DNA of 64,000 bases from Biomaibacter acetigenes (GCF_003691585.1 NZ_CP033169.1:2418001-2482000); one strand, 5' to 3'; positions 27,762-35,940 are shown, numbered from the stretch's first letter. Notes: generated from the sequence alone by a model not told the origin. Translations and numbers: made by a program.

Positions 27762-29012
27762 TTATTTATCCGGCTGAATGGTCTCTACATAGACAAATTT
27801 CCCATCCTTGACCTGTTTTATGACGGCGCTCTTGTTGGCATCGCCATTCTGGTCCAGGGTGATGATACCGGTAGCTCCTTTAAAGTCCTGGGTTTTGGCC
27901 AGGGCGTCCCTTATGGCCTGGGGCTCTGCGGAACCGGCCCTTTCAATGGCATCCCTTGCCACAAGATATGCGTCAAAGCCTAAAGCCGCAAAGGCTGTGG
28001 GGTCTTTACCGTACTTCTGTTTGTATGCATCCAGGAATTGCTTTGATACTTCGGTTACGGGAGCTTCTGCGGTATAGTGGGTGCTGAAGGCCACCCCTTC
28101 TACGGCCTTACCGCCAATCTGGATGAATTCTGGAGCTTCATAAGTATCGCCGCCCAGGAATGGAGCCTTTATTCCAAGGTCTCTGGCCTGTTTTATAAGA
28201 AGTGCTGATTCGCCGTAGTTGCCCGGAGCGAAGATCACATCGGGATTCAAATCCTTTATGCTTGTAAGCTGAGCTGTAAACTCCTGGTCTCCGGTCTTGT
28301 ACTTGGCTTCGGCCACTATGGCATTCTTATCGCCTGTAAGTTCCACAAAAGCCTGTTTAAAGAAGTTGGAAAGACCAACTGAATAGTCATTGGATACATC
28401 CATGATTATGGCTGCTTTTTTGGCCTTAAGGGTGTTGAAGGCATATTTTGCCATGACCTTGCCCTGGAAGGGGTCGATGAAGCATACCCTGAAGTAATAG
28501 TCGTTATTCAAAGTAACCAGCGGGTTTGTGGGAGAGCAGCCCACCACGGGAACTTTTGCATCCTTGGCCACCTGGCCACCAGCCATGGAAAGGGAGCTGC
28601 CGTAAGAACCGATGATCACGCTGACCTTGTTCTGCTGTATCAGGCGGGCCACTGCATTGGCAGCTTCGGTTTTGTCTGTCTTGTTGTCAACAAGGAAAAG
28701 TTTTATTTTCTTTCCCAGAACCTCCGGGAACATTTCATTGGCCAGGTTAATACCTTCCACGGTCATCTGGCCGCCGGCAGCACTGGCGCCGGTCATAGGC
28801 TCATATACGCCTACCCGGATAACATCATCGGAAGATTCGCCAGAAGACTGATTTGAATCGGATTTGCTTGAATCAGGAGCCTGCTGTCCCGACTCAGCTG
28901 GTTTGCTGGATTCGGAAGCCTGTTTACTGCCGCATCCTGCTAAAAATGCCGAAACAACCAATAGGAACACCACTGTTATAATCAATAACTTTTTGATACT
29001 GTTTACCTTCAT
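27762..29012 (-). CDS. livK: Branched-chain amino-acid ABC transporter substrate-binding lipoprotein
   Basis: 416 aa. Lipoprotein signal with lipobox FLAGC and modified C27, followed by a Ser/Gln-rich linker (residues 28-62), then a type I periplasmic binding fold starting VIRVGVYEPMTG. It is anchored outside the membrane and feeds LivHMGF. Substrate specificity cannot be read from sequence; Leu/Ile/Val-type substrates are typical, but amides or short peptides also occur in this family. Confidence 0.93.
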   Translation of the reverse strand: MKVNSIKKLLIITVVFLLVVSAFLAGCGSKQASESSKPAESGQQAPDSSKSDSNQSSGESSDDVIRVGVYEPMTGASAAGGQMTVEGINLANEMFPEVLGKKIKLFLVDNKTDKTEAANAVARLIQQNKVSVIIGSYGSSLSMAGGQVAKDAKVPVVGCSPTNPLVTLNNDYYFRVCFIDPFQGKVMAKYAFNTLKAKKAAIIMDVSNDYSVGLSNFFKQAFVELTGDKNAIVAEAKYKTGDQEFTAQLTSIKDLNPDVIFAPGNYGESALLIKQARDLGIKAPFLGGDTYEAPEFIQIGGKAVEGVAFSTHYTAEAPVTEVSKQFLDAYKQKYGKDPTAFAALGFDAYLVARDAIERAGSAEPQAIRDALAKTQDFKGATGIITLDQNGDANKSAVIKQVKDGKFVYVETIQPDK

Positions 29013-29275
29013 TGATAAATTTCCCCCCCAATAATTTTTTAATTTCAGGGCTTTTACTAAATTATATTTAGATATGGTTTCTTAACGTGCTTTCTTACGG
29101 ATTATGTAACACCCCTCCTTGTCCACAAATGAAACGCACATGTCTATGCTATATACACTATCATCATTTACATAAAAAATCAATAAGCAAATATTTACTA
29201 ATATATATTCAACAAAATCTATTTTTTTCCTGCCGCAAGAACCTATATTTATTTCGACTTGAATATCCAAAATAA

Positions 29276-29305
29276 GACAAAAGCCGCACAAGAAGCGGCT
29301 TTGTC
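29276..29305 (-). terminator. Intrinsic terminator of the purine permease gene
   Basis: GACAAAGCCGC/GCGGCTTTTGTC hairpin about 30 bp after the permease stop, with the T-rich arm serving as tail on the minus strand. The rest of the 322-bp gap 29013-29334 shows AT-rich leader of livK and nothing else I can support. Confidence 0.8.
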
Positions 29306-29334
29306 TAACTATTAAGTAATTTTTAATCTTCGAT

Positions 29335-30669
29335 TCATCTGATAAATGCAAAGTACAGAGCGAAGGTTATTGCAAGAACATACATCATCCAGTGGACTTC
29401 TTTCCCTCTTCCGGAAAGCAGCATCAAGCCTGCATAGGCGATAAAGCCTACCGAAAGTCCCAGAGAAATGCTGAATGTTAAAGGCATTAAAATGGCTGTG
29501 AGAAAAGCCGGAAATGCCTCGTAAAAATCATTGAATTTAATTTCATTGAGACTGGTGGCCATGAAAATACCCACTATGATCAGTGCGGGAGCTGTAGCCT
29601 CTCCGGGAACCGCCAGGGCTATGGGTGAAAAGATGATGCTGGCGATAAACAGCAGCGATACTACTACCGAGGTAAGGCCCGTCCTGCCTCCAACGCTGAC
29701 ACCGGCGGCGCTTTCCACATAGGTGGTAGTATTGCTGGTCCCCAGAAGTGAACCTATAACTGTACCTATGGAATCCGCAAACAGAGCCTTGTTGCCCCTC
29801 TTAAGATTGCCTTTCTCATCGATCATACCGGTACGGCTGGCTACTCCCACGAAAGTTCCAATGGTGTCGAAAAGGTCCGCGAAAAATAGCGAGAATATTA
29901 CGGGATACATGGAAAATTTGAGAGCATCTAAGATGTCCAGCTTAAAAAGGCCTGGTGCCATGCTGGGCGGCGCTGAGATGATGGATGCGGGCAATTTGGT
30001 GATGCCCATGGGAATTCCGATTATGGTTGTAATTATTATTCCCAGCAATATACCTCCCCTGACTCCCCGGGCTACCAGCACTGCCATAATGATTAGGCCT
30101 ATGGTGGCAAGCAGCGTCTTGGGGTCTGTGAAGTTTCCGAGGTCTACAAATGTAGCCGGGTTGCTTACAACTATACCTGCGTTTTTAAAACCTATGAATG
30201 CGATAAAAAGGCCGATGCCGGCACCAACCGCATGCTTTAGCGGAAGTGGTATGGCCCTGATTAAAAGTTCCCTTAAGCCCGTTAGGGTAACTATAACAGC
30301 TATAATACCGGAAAGGAAGACTGCACCCAGCGCCGTCTGCCAGGCGATTCCCATTTTGCCCACCATTACGTAAGCAAAAAAGGCATTGAGCCCCATGCCC
30401 GGAGCCAGTGCAAAGGGATAGTTGGCGTAAAGTCCCATGAAAAGTGTGGATAGTGCCGCTGCCAGGGCAGTTGCCATGAATACGGCTCCCTGATTGAGGC
30501 CGGCGTCTTTTAATACTATCGGGTTTACCAGCAGGATGTAAGCCATGGTTACAAAGGTTGTAATACCTGCCAGGACTTCTGTTCTGACGTTTGTACCATT
30601 CTCCGATAGGCTAAAAAACCTTTCAAAAAAACTGTCCGACCCGCTGGAAATAGAAATTTCCTTCTTCAA
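29335..30669 (-). CDS. NCS2-family purine (guanine/hypoxanthine-type) permease
   Basis: 444-aa membrane permease of the AzgA/PbuG branch of NCS2, with 12 or more hydrophobic segments. Family motifs include GMGLNAFFAY near residue 95, FFADLFDTIGT, and SNTTTYVESAAG. It imports hypoxanthine, guanine or adenine by proton symport. A guanine-type purine riboswitch precedes it, which supports purine transport and feedback control. The exact symbol is not assigned because the AzgA/PbuG paralogues cannot be separated by eye. Confidence 0.92.
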   Translation of the reverse strand: MKKEISISSGSDSFFERFFSLSENGTNVRTEVLAGITTFVTMAYILLVNPIVLKDAGLNQGAVFMATALAAALSTLFMGLYANYPFALAPGMGLNAFFAYVMVGKMGIAWQTALGAVFLSGIIAVIVTLTGLRELLIRAIPLPLKHAVGAGIGLFIAFIGFKNAGIVVSNPATFVDLGNFTDPKTLLATIGLIIMAVLVARGVRGGILLGIIITTIIGIPMGITKLPASIISAPPSMAPGLFKLDILDALKFSMYPVIFSLFFADLFDTIGTFVGVASRTGMIDEKGNLKRGNKALFADSIGTVIGSLLGTSNTTTYVESAAGVSVGGRTGLTSVVVSLLFIASIIFSPIALAVPGEATAPALIIVGIFMATSLNEIKFNDFYEAFPAFLTAILMPLTFSISLGLSVGFIAYAGLMLLSGRGKEVHWMMYVLAITFALYFAFIR

Positions 30670-30730
30670 TGGAAAAACCCCCTTTTTTAATATTATATCA
30701 GAATTTTTTTATGACCATTCCCCGTTAAAA

Positions 30731-30756
30731 AATAAAAAAATCCCCACAGCGGGGAA
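30731..30756 (-). terminator. Riboswitch expression-platform terminator
   Basis: CCCC-GCTGT-GGGG hairpin followed by ATTTTTTT on the minus strand, directly after the purine aptamer. A competing pairing (CCATTCCCC with GGGGAATGG downstream) is also visible. Guanine binding would favour this terminator and shut off the permease. Confidence 0.85.
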
Positions 30757-30767
30757 TGGGTATACCC

Positions 30768-30838
30768 CCCTGTAGCCTGTGGTGTTTTACGGACACCTGG
30801 TAGAAACTTCCGAGCCATATTCCCGGAATTATACAGGG
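30768..30838 (-). promoter_or_regulatory. Purine riboswitch aptamer, guanine type
   Basis: P1 is CCCTGTA/TACAGGG. The core shows the invariant TATAAT, ATATGG, AAGTTTCTACC and CCGTAAA segments of the class. The specificity position before the 3' P1 strand (GGCTAC, equivalent to position 74) is C, which selects guanine/hypoxanthine rather than adenine. It lies in the leader of the NCS2 permease, between a sigma-A promoter and an intrinsic terminator. Confidence 0.95.
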
Positions 30839-30864
30839 TAAAAATATGATTTTTTCCAAAAAAT

Positions 30865-30893
30865 ATATTATCATTTTATTAAAAGGCTGTCAA
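30865..30893 (-). promoter_or_regulatory. Sigma-A promoter of the riboswitch-permease unit
   Basis: TTGACA (30888-30893), 17-bp spacer, TAATAT (30865-30870) on the minus strand, about 27 bp before the aptamer. Confidence 0.8.
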
Positions 30894-30894
30894 T

Positions 30895-30936
30895 AAAAAA
30901 GCGAACGATTTTTTATGATTTTTCCCTATCGTTCGC
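30895..30936 (-). terminator. Intrinsic terminator of carA
   Basis: GCGAACGAT/ATCGTTCGC nine-bp stem with a long AT-rich loop and a TTTTTT tail on the minus strand, ten bases after the carA stop. It ends carA as a single-gene unit. Confidence 0.85.
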
Positions 30937-30945
30937 CCTTTATTA

Positions 30946-32043
30946 TTATATTACCTGTTCCTCATGTTTCTTTTTGATAATCATGTCATAAAATTCCTCA
31001 AAAAGTTCGCCGCTGTCTTGCGGCCCCGGAGAAGCCTCCGGGTGAAACTGTACCGAAAAAGCGGGAAGATACCTGTGCCTGAGCCCCTCTACAGTGCCGT
31101 CGTTGAGATTCTTATGGGTCACCACCAGTCCAAGCCTTCTCAGGTCCTTTTCCTTTACGGCATATCCATGATTCTGGGAAGTCATGTAAGTTTTGCCGGT
31201 TTCAAGGTCCATAACCGGGTGATTTGCACCCCTATGTCCGAACTTTAGCTTATATGTTTCTGCACCAAAGGCCAGCGCCAGAAGCTGATGACCGAGACAT
31301 ATGCCGAAAATCGGCACCCGTCCCAGAAGCTTTTTTATGGTGGCAACTATTCCGGGGACATGAGCAGGGTCCCCGGGCCCGTTGGACAAAAGTATGCCAT
31401 CGGGGTTTAAGGAAAAGATATCTCTTGCCTCGGAAAAAGCGGAAACCACTACAACATCTGCGCCTTTTATCTGGAGCTGCCTGAGAATGTCCTTTTTTAC
31501 CCCAAAATCCATTACCACCACTCTTGGACCTTTTCCTGGAAGTCTGTATATTTTCCTGGTAGTAACCTGGGCGACCAGGTTCTCATCATCCTTTGCCTTT
31601 ATATCCTGATGCTCCCGGAGCACATCACAATCATACTCGCTCCCGGCTTTGATATATCCCCTCATGGTACCGCATGATCTGATATGCCTTGTCAGGCTGC
31701 GGGTGTCAATACCAGATATTCCGGTAACTTTATGGTCTTTTAAAAATTCATTCAGTGCTTTAAAACCATTATTTTCCGTCATATAATTTTCTTTAACTAT
31801 TAAAGCCTTCGCCCATATTTTATCCGACTCCGAAAAAACCGGCGATGTACCGTAATTCCCTACCAGAGGAAAGGTCAATGTTACAATCTGGCCTGCGTAA
31901 GACGGATCGGTAAGTATTTCCTGATAACCGGTCATGCTTGTATTAAAAACCACTTCTCCGGTTACTGCTTCCGAAGGATTGACAGCACCAAACAAATTCC
32001 CTTTATATACACTCCCATCTTCGAGAATAAGCTGGCCCTTCAA
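30946..32043 (-). CDS. carA: Carbamoyl-phosphate synthase, small (glutaminase) subunit
   Basis: 365 aa. N-terminal CPSase small-chain domain (GEVVFNTSMTGYQEILTDPSY) and C-terminal class I glutamine amidotransferase with the catalytic-cysteine motif GICLGHQLLA and the FHPEASPGP histidine-glutamate motif. TTG start after CAGGGGG. The large subunit carB is not adjacent: a promoter and terminator bracket carA alone. CarB must be encoded elsewhere or be a distant partner. Confidence 0.95.
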   Translation of the reverse strand: MKGQLILEDGSVYKGNLFGAVNPSEAVTGEVVFNTSMTGYQEILTDPSYAGQIVTLTFPLVGNYGTSPVFSESDKIWAKALIVKENYMTENNGFKALNEFLKDHKVTGISGIDTRSLTRHIRSCGTMRGYIKAGSEYDCDVLREHQDIKAKDDENLVAQVTTRKIYRLPGKGPRVVVMDFGVKKDILRQLQIKGADVVVVSAFSEARDIFSLNPDGILLSNGPGDPAHVPGIVATIKKLLGRVPIFGICLGHQLLALAFGAETYKLKFGHRGANHPVMDLETGKTYMTSQNHGYAVKEKDLRRLGLVVTHKNLNDGTVEGLRHRYLPAFSVQFHPEASPGPQDSGELFEEFYDMIIKKKHEEQVI

Positions 32044-32072
32044 AATTAAAACCCCCTGAAATATTTTTTATA

Positions 32073-32101
32073 ATTATACCTTATTTTGCATATTTATTCA
32101 A
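32073..32101 (-). promoter_or_regulatory. Sigma-A promoter of carA
   Basis: TTGAAT (32096-32101), 17-bp spacer, TATAAT (32073-32078) on the minus strand, 30 bp before the TTG start of carA. Confidence 0.8.
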
Positions 32102-32254
32102 TACCTGCCCTTAACTATCTGATTGTGCATGTCACCCCTGCTCCACTCGCAGTCTGCTTTTGTTAAGCTAATAAATACTTCTGTTTAATTAAGTAGACAT
32201 CATTATTAATTTCCATATTATGGATGATTATTTTTTTTTACATTTCGGTTATTC

Positions 32255-32283
32255 TTGAAGGATATTTTAAACTTTTGTCTAAT
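32255..32283 (+). promoter_or_regulatory. Probable promoter of the FMN-binding lipoprotein gene
   Basis: TTGAAG (32255-32260), 17-bp spacer and TCTAAT (32278-32283), about 50 bp before the start codon. The -35 and -10 are imperfect. The rest of the 289-bp carA-lipoprotein gap is AT-rich, with no other signal I can support. Confidence 0.5.
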
Positions 32284-32332
32284 TATATATACATAATTCT
32301 AATTAATACATTCACAAAGGGAGGATTTTTAA

Positions 32333-33178
32333 ATGAAAAAGCTTTTCGTAATTGCCCTGGTTGCCTTAATGGTTCTGGCCTTGATTGCCGGCTGTGGACA
32401 ACAAAAGACTGAACCTGCCCAGCAGTCCGGCGGCGAGCAACAGCAGCAGCAACAGCAACAACAAGAACAAACTCAACCAAGTAATAATCAGCAGGCGACA
32501 TTGAAAGACGGCGTGTATTATTCTGAAGACAAGGATTTTGACGACCACGGCTGGAAAGCTATGATGACAGTTGTCGTAAAGGATGGCAAGATAGCCAATG
32601 TTTTTTATGATGAAATCAACAAAGATGGCCTGCTAAAAAGCTTTGATCCCGAGTATGCCAAGAACATGAAAGCAAAATCGGGAGCCACTCCTGTTCTGGC
32701 CCAAACTTCACTTGCCGCTTCATTACTGGAAAAACAAAACCCGGATAATATAGACGCTGTAACTGGAGCAACTCATTCCAGCGACAAGTTCAAAGAAATG
32801 GTAAAACAGACACTGGCGGGCACTCCCGTAGAAGCCAAAGGCGCTTTCAAAGATGGTCTATACAAAGCAGCAGATAAGGATTTTGACGATCATGGCTGGA
32901 AAGGTATGGCAGCGGTCATTATAAAAGACGGGAAGATCGCATCAGCTTTTTATGACCAATTGAACAAAGAAGACGGCCATTACAAGAGCACCGATACAGA
33001 ATATGCCAAAAACATGGAAGCTAAAACAAAAATGACGCCGAATAAAGCCGTGGAAGCCCTGACCAAATCATTGCTCGAAAAACAGGATGCGTCCCAGGTC
33101 GACGCAGTAACCGGAGCTACCGGTACCACCGGTAATTTCAAGACTTTGATGGGAGAGGCCCTTTCCTTTGCAAAATAG
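32333..33178 (+). CDS. Extracellular lipoprotein with two FMN-binding domains (PplA-like)
   Basis: 281 aa. Lipobox LIAGC with C21, then a Gln/Asn-rich linker (residues 22-55) containing a run of nine Gln, then two tandem FMN-binding domains. Each domain has the repeat DKDFDDHGWK and ends in DAVTGAT, the threonine motif used by ApbE-type flavin transferases for covalent FMN attachment. Listeria PplA, which acts in flavin-based extracellular electron transfer, has the same plan. A good RBS (GGGAGG) precedes the ATG and a terminator follows. No apbE, ndh2 or eet genes are visible nearby, so the electron-transfer role is inferred. Confidence 0.9.
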   Translation: MKKLFVIALVALMVLALIAGCGQQKTEPAQQSGGEQQQQQQQQQEQTQPSNNQQATLKDGVYYSEDKDFDDHGWKAMMTVVVKDGKIANVFYDEINKDGLLKSFDPEYAKNMKAKSGATPVLAQTSLAASLLEKQNPDNIDAVTGATHSSDKFKEMVKQTLAGTPVEAKGAFKDGLYKAADKDFDDHGWKGMAAVIIKDGKIASAFYDQLNKEDGHYKSTDTEYAKNMEAKTKMTPNKAVEALTKSLLEKQDASQVDAVTGATGTTGNFKTLMGEALSFAK

Positions 33179-33323
33179 CCTGAGCACATAACTTTAATCT
33201 GCAGTTGGTTTCATGCCGCTGTGGTTACCTTCGCTGCACCGATTGCTACCTGCGGTGCTGCACAAGTCGCTTGCAGAAAAACCTCCGGCCATCTAATGCA
33301 GATGCTAAACTGTTACGATTATT

Positions 33324-33356
33324 AAGCGGGTGATTTTAATTCACCCGCTTTGTTAT
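33324..33356 (+). terminator. Intrinsic terminator after the FMN lipoprotein gene
   Basis: Ten-bp perfect stem AAGCGGGTGA/TCACCCGCTT followed by TGTTATT. The 145 bp between the lipoprotein stop and this hairpin contain a GCACCG/CGGTGC stem and no supportable gene. Confidence 0.85.
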
Positions 33357-33421
33357 TAGTGTTCCTCGATAGTCTGTTACAGATTGTCTATATCTGGTAT
33401 AATAGGTTAGGGTGATGGGAT

Positions 33422-34273
33422 ATGCAGGTAAATTTACCATACCCGGTAATGTTGCAAAACAATCTGTTGCAGGGTGAAGTTTTAACTGCCACGGTGCTGC
33501 AGAATGTCGACGGCGGTTATATTATCGATTTAAACGGCCTGGAAATTTTTGCGCAATCGGACCTGAACCTTGAGCCGGGAAATCTTTTGAGGCTTAAGGT
33601 AATTGAATCGGCTCCTTCACGACTGATATTAAAGGTCATAAATACCGACACCCGGGCAAAAGGTATTCAGGATGAGCCGCCTGTCCTCTCAAAACACCTT
33701 TCCTCCGTCGAAATCAGGGCAGCGTTCAAGCTCCTGTCAAAATTGAATCTACCCATCACCGGGGAAAGGCTTTCAATGGTGTCCGATTTGCTGGCCGGTA
33801 TTGTAAATAATAATGGACATCCCGATCCTAGGCCTGATAAATCTGACGCTTTCAAGGAAAATCTGGCCCTTAGGGCTTTAAATATAATATATAAAGAGGC
33901 AAGGCCTGACAATATTTATTTTTTTGCTCTCCCCCTGCCGGAATATAAAACAGTTTATTTCAGACTATCCAGCGGTTCTAAAGCTAATGGCGGCAGGGTT
34001 TTGTTCCATTTAAGCTTCATAGTTGAAACCGTGACTCTTGGTCCGATCCTGGCTGAAATCTATCAAACCGAAAGTTCCACCGCAGCCTCGCTCACTTTTG
34101 AAGAAAGAAAGGGCATGGAAATCGTCCGAAAGGCTGTAGCCGATCTTGGCCCTCAAGCCGGCAGCCTGTTAAAATCTTTGAAAATGAAGGTGGGGAAAGT
34201 TTCAAAGCGGGATTTCTTTTTAAAGGGCCTTGAAGCCCCCGGCTTTTCGCCGGGCATAAATCTGCAGGTCTAG
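33422..34273 (+). CDS. Uncharacterised YlqG/FliK-like protein
   Basis: 283 aa, soluble, no signal peptide. N-terminal beta-rich segment (residues 10-75), a middle helical part, and a C-terminal region (about 160-240) resembling the beta-sheet domain of flagellar hook-length-control-like proteins. Its position directly before a small FlhB-C-terminus-like gene is the ylqG-ylqH arrangement found in Bacilli and Clostridia outside flagellar operons. Function unknown. ATG at 33422 follows GGGTGATGGGAT. Confidence 0.75.
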   Translation: MQVNLPYPVMLQNNLLQGEVLTATVLQNVDGGYIIDLNGLEIFAQSDLNLEPGNLLRLKVIESAPSRLILKVINTDTRAKGIQDEPPVLSKHLSSVEIRAAFKLLSKLNLPITGERLSMVSDLLAGIVNNNGHPDPRPDKSDAFKENLALRALNIIYKEARPDNIYFFALPLPEYKTVYFRLSSGSKANGGRVLFHLSFIVETVTLGPILAEIYQTESSTAASLTFEERKGMEIVRKAVADLGPQAGSLLKSLKMKVGKVSKRDFFLKGLEAPGFSPGINLQV

Positions 34274-34299
34274 CCGATAAGATTACAGGGTGTGATGAC

Positions 34300-34583
34300 G
34301 TGAATTATACAAACGATGATATCCTTAAAAAAATAAAAAAGCCGCAGCGCTAAAATACGATGCGGAAAAAGATGCAGCTCCCCGGGTGACGGCCCTGGGC
34401 GAGGGGGAATCTGCTCAAAAAATGCTGGAACTTGCCCGGGAGCACAACATACCCATATACAAAGATCCTGCAATGGCCGAGGCCCTGGTGAAGCTTGATA
34501 TAGGCCAGGAGATCCCGCCCGAACTCTACAGGGCGGCAGCGGAGATTCTGGCCTTTATATATAGCCTTGAGAGGCAGGATTGA
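34300..34583 (+). pseudogene. FlhB C-terminal-domain-like protein (YlqH-like), frameshifted
   Basis: Starting from GTG at 34300 (after AGGGTG), the frame reads MNYTNDDILKKIKK and then breaks. The following frame gives AALKYDAEKDAAPRVTALG and continues to the TGA at 34581-34583. Adding one A in either A-run (34327-34333 or 34335-34340) restores a 94-aa protein of the usual family length. The family lacks the NPTH autocleavage motif of true FlhB and has no known function. This may be a homopolymer sequencing error rather than a real pseudogene. Confidence 0.8.
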
Positions 34584-34590
34584 ATAAGGC

Positions 34591-34947
34591 TTATTCCACC
34601 GTCACTTCTACCCGCACTCCATCTTCTTCATCGAAGATGTCCACTATCTTGCCCTGTTCGCCGTTTTTAACGGCTTCCATTATTTCATCCATGTTCACAT
34701 CTTTTACATATTCTTTTGGAACGAATTTCAGTCCGAACTTTACCAGTCCATAAGGGATGTTGACATTTACCTTCTGCCTGTTGGACTTCATGTCGTAAAC
34801 CCTTACTCTGAGCCACTTTATATTGCCTCCGGTTGTTTGGGCCGCCACGGGTTTTTGATCCAGGGCTGCAAGAAGCTCCATACCTTCCTGGGCCGATATC
34901 GTGCCCGACTCGATCATCTTCAAAATACTCATTCTTTCTTCATCCAT
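34591..34947 (-). CDS. SHOCT-like domain protein
   Basis: 118 aa, soluble. The N-terminal 30 residues (SILKMIESGTISAQEGMELLAAL) form the short SHOCT-like helical module. The rest is a beta-rich domain with the conserved VRVYDMKSNRQKVNVNIP segment, seen in proteins paired with DUF2089 regulators. ATG with AAAAGGAGG upstream. It lies 63 bp downstream of the DUF2089 gene and is probably co-transcribed. Biochemical role unknown. Confidence 0.75.
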   Translation of the reverse strand: MDEERMSILKMIESGTISAQEGMELLAALDQKPVAAQTTGGNIKWLRVRVYDMKSNRQKVNVNIPYGLVKFGLKFVPKEYVKDVNMDEIMEAVKNGEQGKIVDIFDEEDGVRVEVTVE

Positions 34948-35010
34948 GGATATTATCCTCCTTTTTGCATTCTAACGTTTTTTACCCTTAGAGTCCTCCG
35001 GGCATGAGTC

Positions 35011-35379
35011 TTAACGGTCTTTTAAAAGCTTTAGGGCTTCCTGAGGAGAAATCTCCCCTTTTTCAAGTTTCTCAAGTACTTCTTTCCTGTTTACCGTATT
35101 TTCCTCCACTGCTTCAACCTTATACCCCAGTGCCAGAATAACATTTTCAAGCCTGCTCCTGATAGTCGGATAGGATATGCCCAGTTCCTTTTCCATTTCT
35201 TTCAGGTTGCCCCTGCATTTAATGAAAATCTCTATAAAGGTTCTTTGTTCCCTGGTGAGGTAGCAGAACTTGCACATCGAAAATTCGCCTTCCATAGCCG
35301 TGCCGCATCTTGAGCAGGTTAGCCTGGTTACAGTAAATTTTTCATTGCAAACGGGGCACCTGCCTATGATTTCATTCAA
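35011..35379 (-). CDS. DUF2089-family zinc-ribbon/HTH regulator
   Basis: 122 aa. N-terminal zinc ribbon (CPVCNEKF...CSRCG, plus CKFC), then a helix-turn-helix-like segment LKEMEKELGISYPTIRSRL typical of DUF2089, and a C-terminal tail with the same SHOCT-like sequence (LEKLEKGEISPQEALKLL) as its neighbour. This fits a small transcription regulator paired with the SHOCT-like gene downstream. Targets unknown. Confidence 0.8.
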   Translation of the reverse strand: MNEIIGRCPVCNEKFTVTRLTCSRCGTAMEGEFSMCKFCYLTREQRTFIEIFIKCRGNLKEMEKELGISYPTIRSRLENVILALGYKVEAVEENTVNRKEVLEKLEKGEISPQEALKLLKDR

Positions 35380-35636
35380 GCCATCACCACCCCGGGTCTA
35401 AATTTTTATTTTCGAGTTAAAAATCTTAATCTTATTATACCATATAAATTAATTTTTCAATATGTACTTTTATATTTTTTATATATAGCTGAATATTTTT
35501 TATAAAATATCTCTCACGGATCAATTTTATTAAAAGCTGATTTTAGTGCGGTCAAACTTAATGAGGTATTATGGGACTTTCTGCGTAGTGGGTCCCAATG
35601 ACGCCATGAACCGATAGTTTATGATATTATATTTTG

Positions 35637-35662
35637 GAGCCCGAAAGGGCTCTTTAGTTTTT
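35637..35662 (+). terminator. Orphan plus-strand terminator-like hairpin
   Basis: GAGCCC-GAAA-GGGCTC stem followed by TTTAGTTTTT on the plus strand, with no plus-strand gene upstream. About 40 nt before it is a GGGAC/GTCCC stem (35573-35577 with 35592-35596). Together they could be the 3' part of a small RNA. The rest of 35380-35730 is AT-rich, with no gene. Confidence 0.5.
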
Positions 35663-35732
35663 ATACCCCATAAGACGATGATCATGATTGCCAATATTTT
35701 TAAACATTCCCGGCCGGAGATAATGGCAAACA

Positions 35733-35771
35733 TAAACAAAAAACACAGAGCCTTCAAATACGCTCTGTGTC
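35733..35771 (-). terminator. Intrinsic terminator of the tRNA pair
   Basis: ACACAGAGC/GCTCTGTGT stem followed by TTTTTTGTTT on the minus strand, 13 bp after the 3' end of tRNA-Val. Confidence 0.9.
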
Positions 35772-35783
35772 TAGATTTCATAT

Positions 35784-35858
35784 TGGTGGGCGCGGCAGGT
35801 TTCGAACCTGCGACCTCTTGAATGTGAGTCAAGCGCTCTCCCACTGAGCTACGTGCCC
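35784..35858 (-). tRNA. tRNA-Val(CAC)
   Basis: Cloverleaf on the minus strand with encoded CCA. Anticodon stem CTTGA/TCAAG, loop CTCACAT, anticodon CAC. T-arm GCAGG-TTCGAAA-CCTGC. The acceptor stem (GGGCACG with CGCGCCC) has one A-C mismatch at pair 5-68, unusual for a functional tRNA and possibly a base error. Confidence 0.92.
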
Positions 35859-35864
35859 ATATAT

Positions 35865-35940
35865 TGGTGGACGTGAGGGGATTCGAACCCCTGACCCTCT
35901 GATTGCGAACCAGATGCTCTCCCAGCTGAGCCACACGCCC
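35865..35940 (-). tRNA. tRNA-Ala(CGC)
   Basis: Cloverleaf on the minus strand with encoded CCA. Anticodon loop TTCGCAA, anticodon CGC. The acceptor stem GGGCGTG/CACGTCC contains the G3-U70 wobble pair, the alanine identity element. T-arm AGGGG-TTCGAAT-CCCCT. It is followed six bases later by tRNA-Val in one transcript. Confidence 0.95.

Noticed and set aside
29082-29351. Minus-strand 89-aa frame between livK and the purine permease
   Set aside because: Contains the permease terminator hairpin, has no ribosome site and no recognisable family; judged non-coding.
32436-32470. CAG/CAA run as a microsatellite repeat
   Set aside because: It is the poly-Gln linker of the lipoprotein and in frame; described within that gene.
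33285-33315. Similarity between this stretch and the 3' end of the hydrogenase gene (17.86-17.89 kb)
   Set aside because: About 28 nt with several mismatches and no wider similarity; could be chance, so not called a duplication.
35569-35934. Minus-strand 121-aa frame
   Set aside because: Runs through both tRNA genes and their terminator; the apparent protein is translated tRNA.
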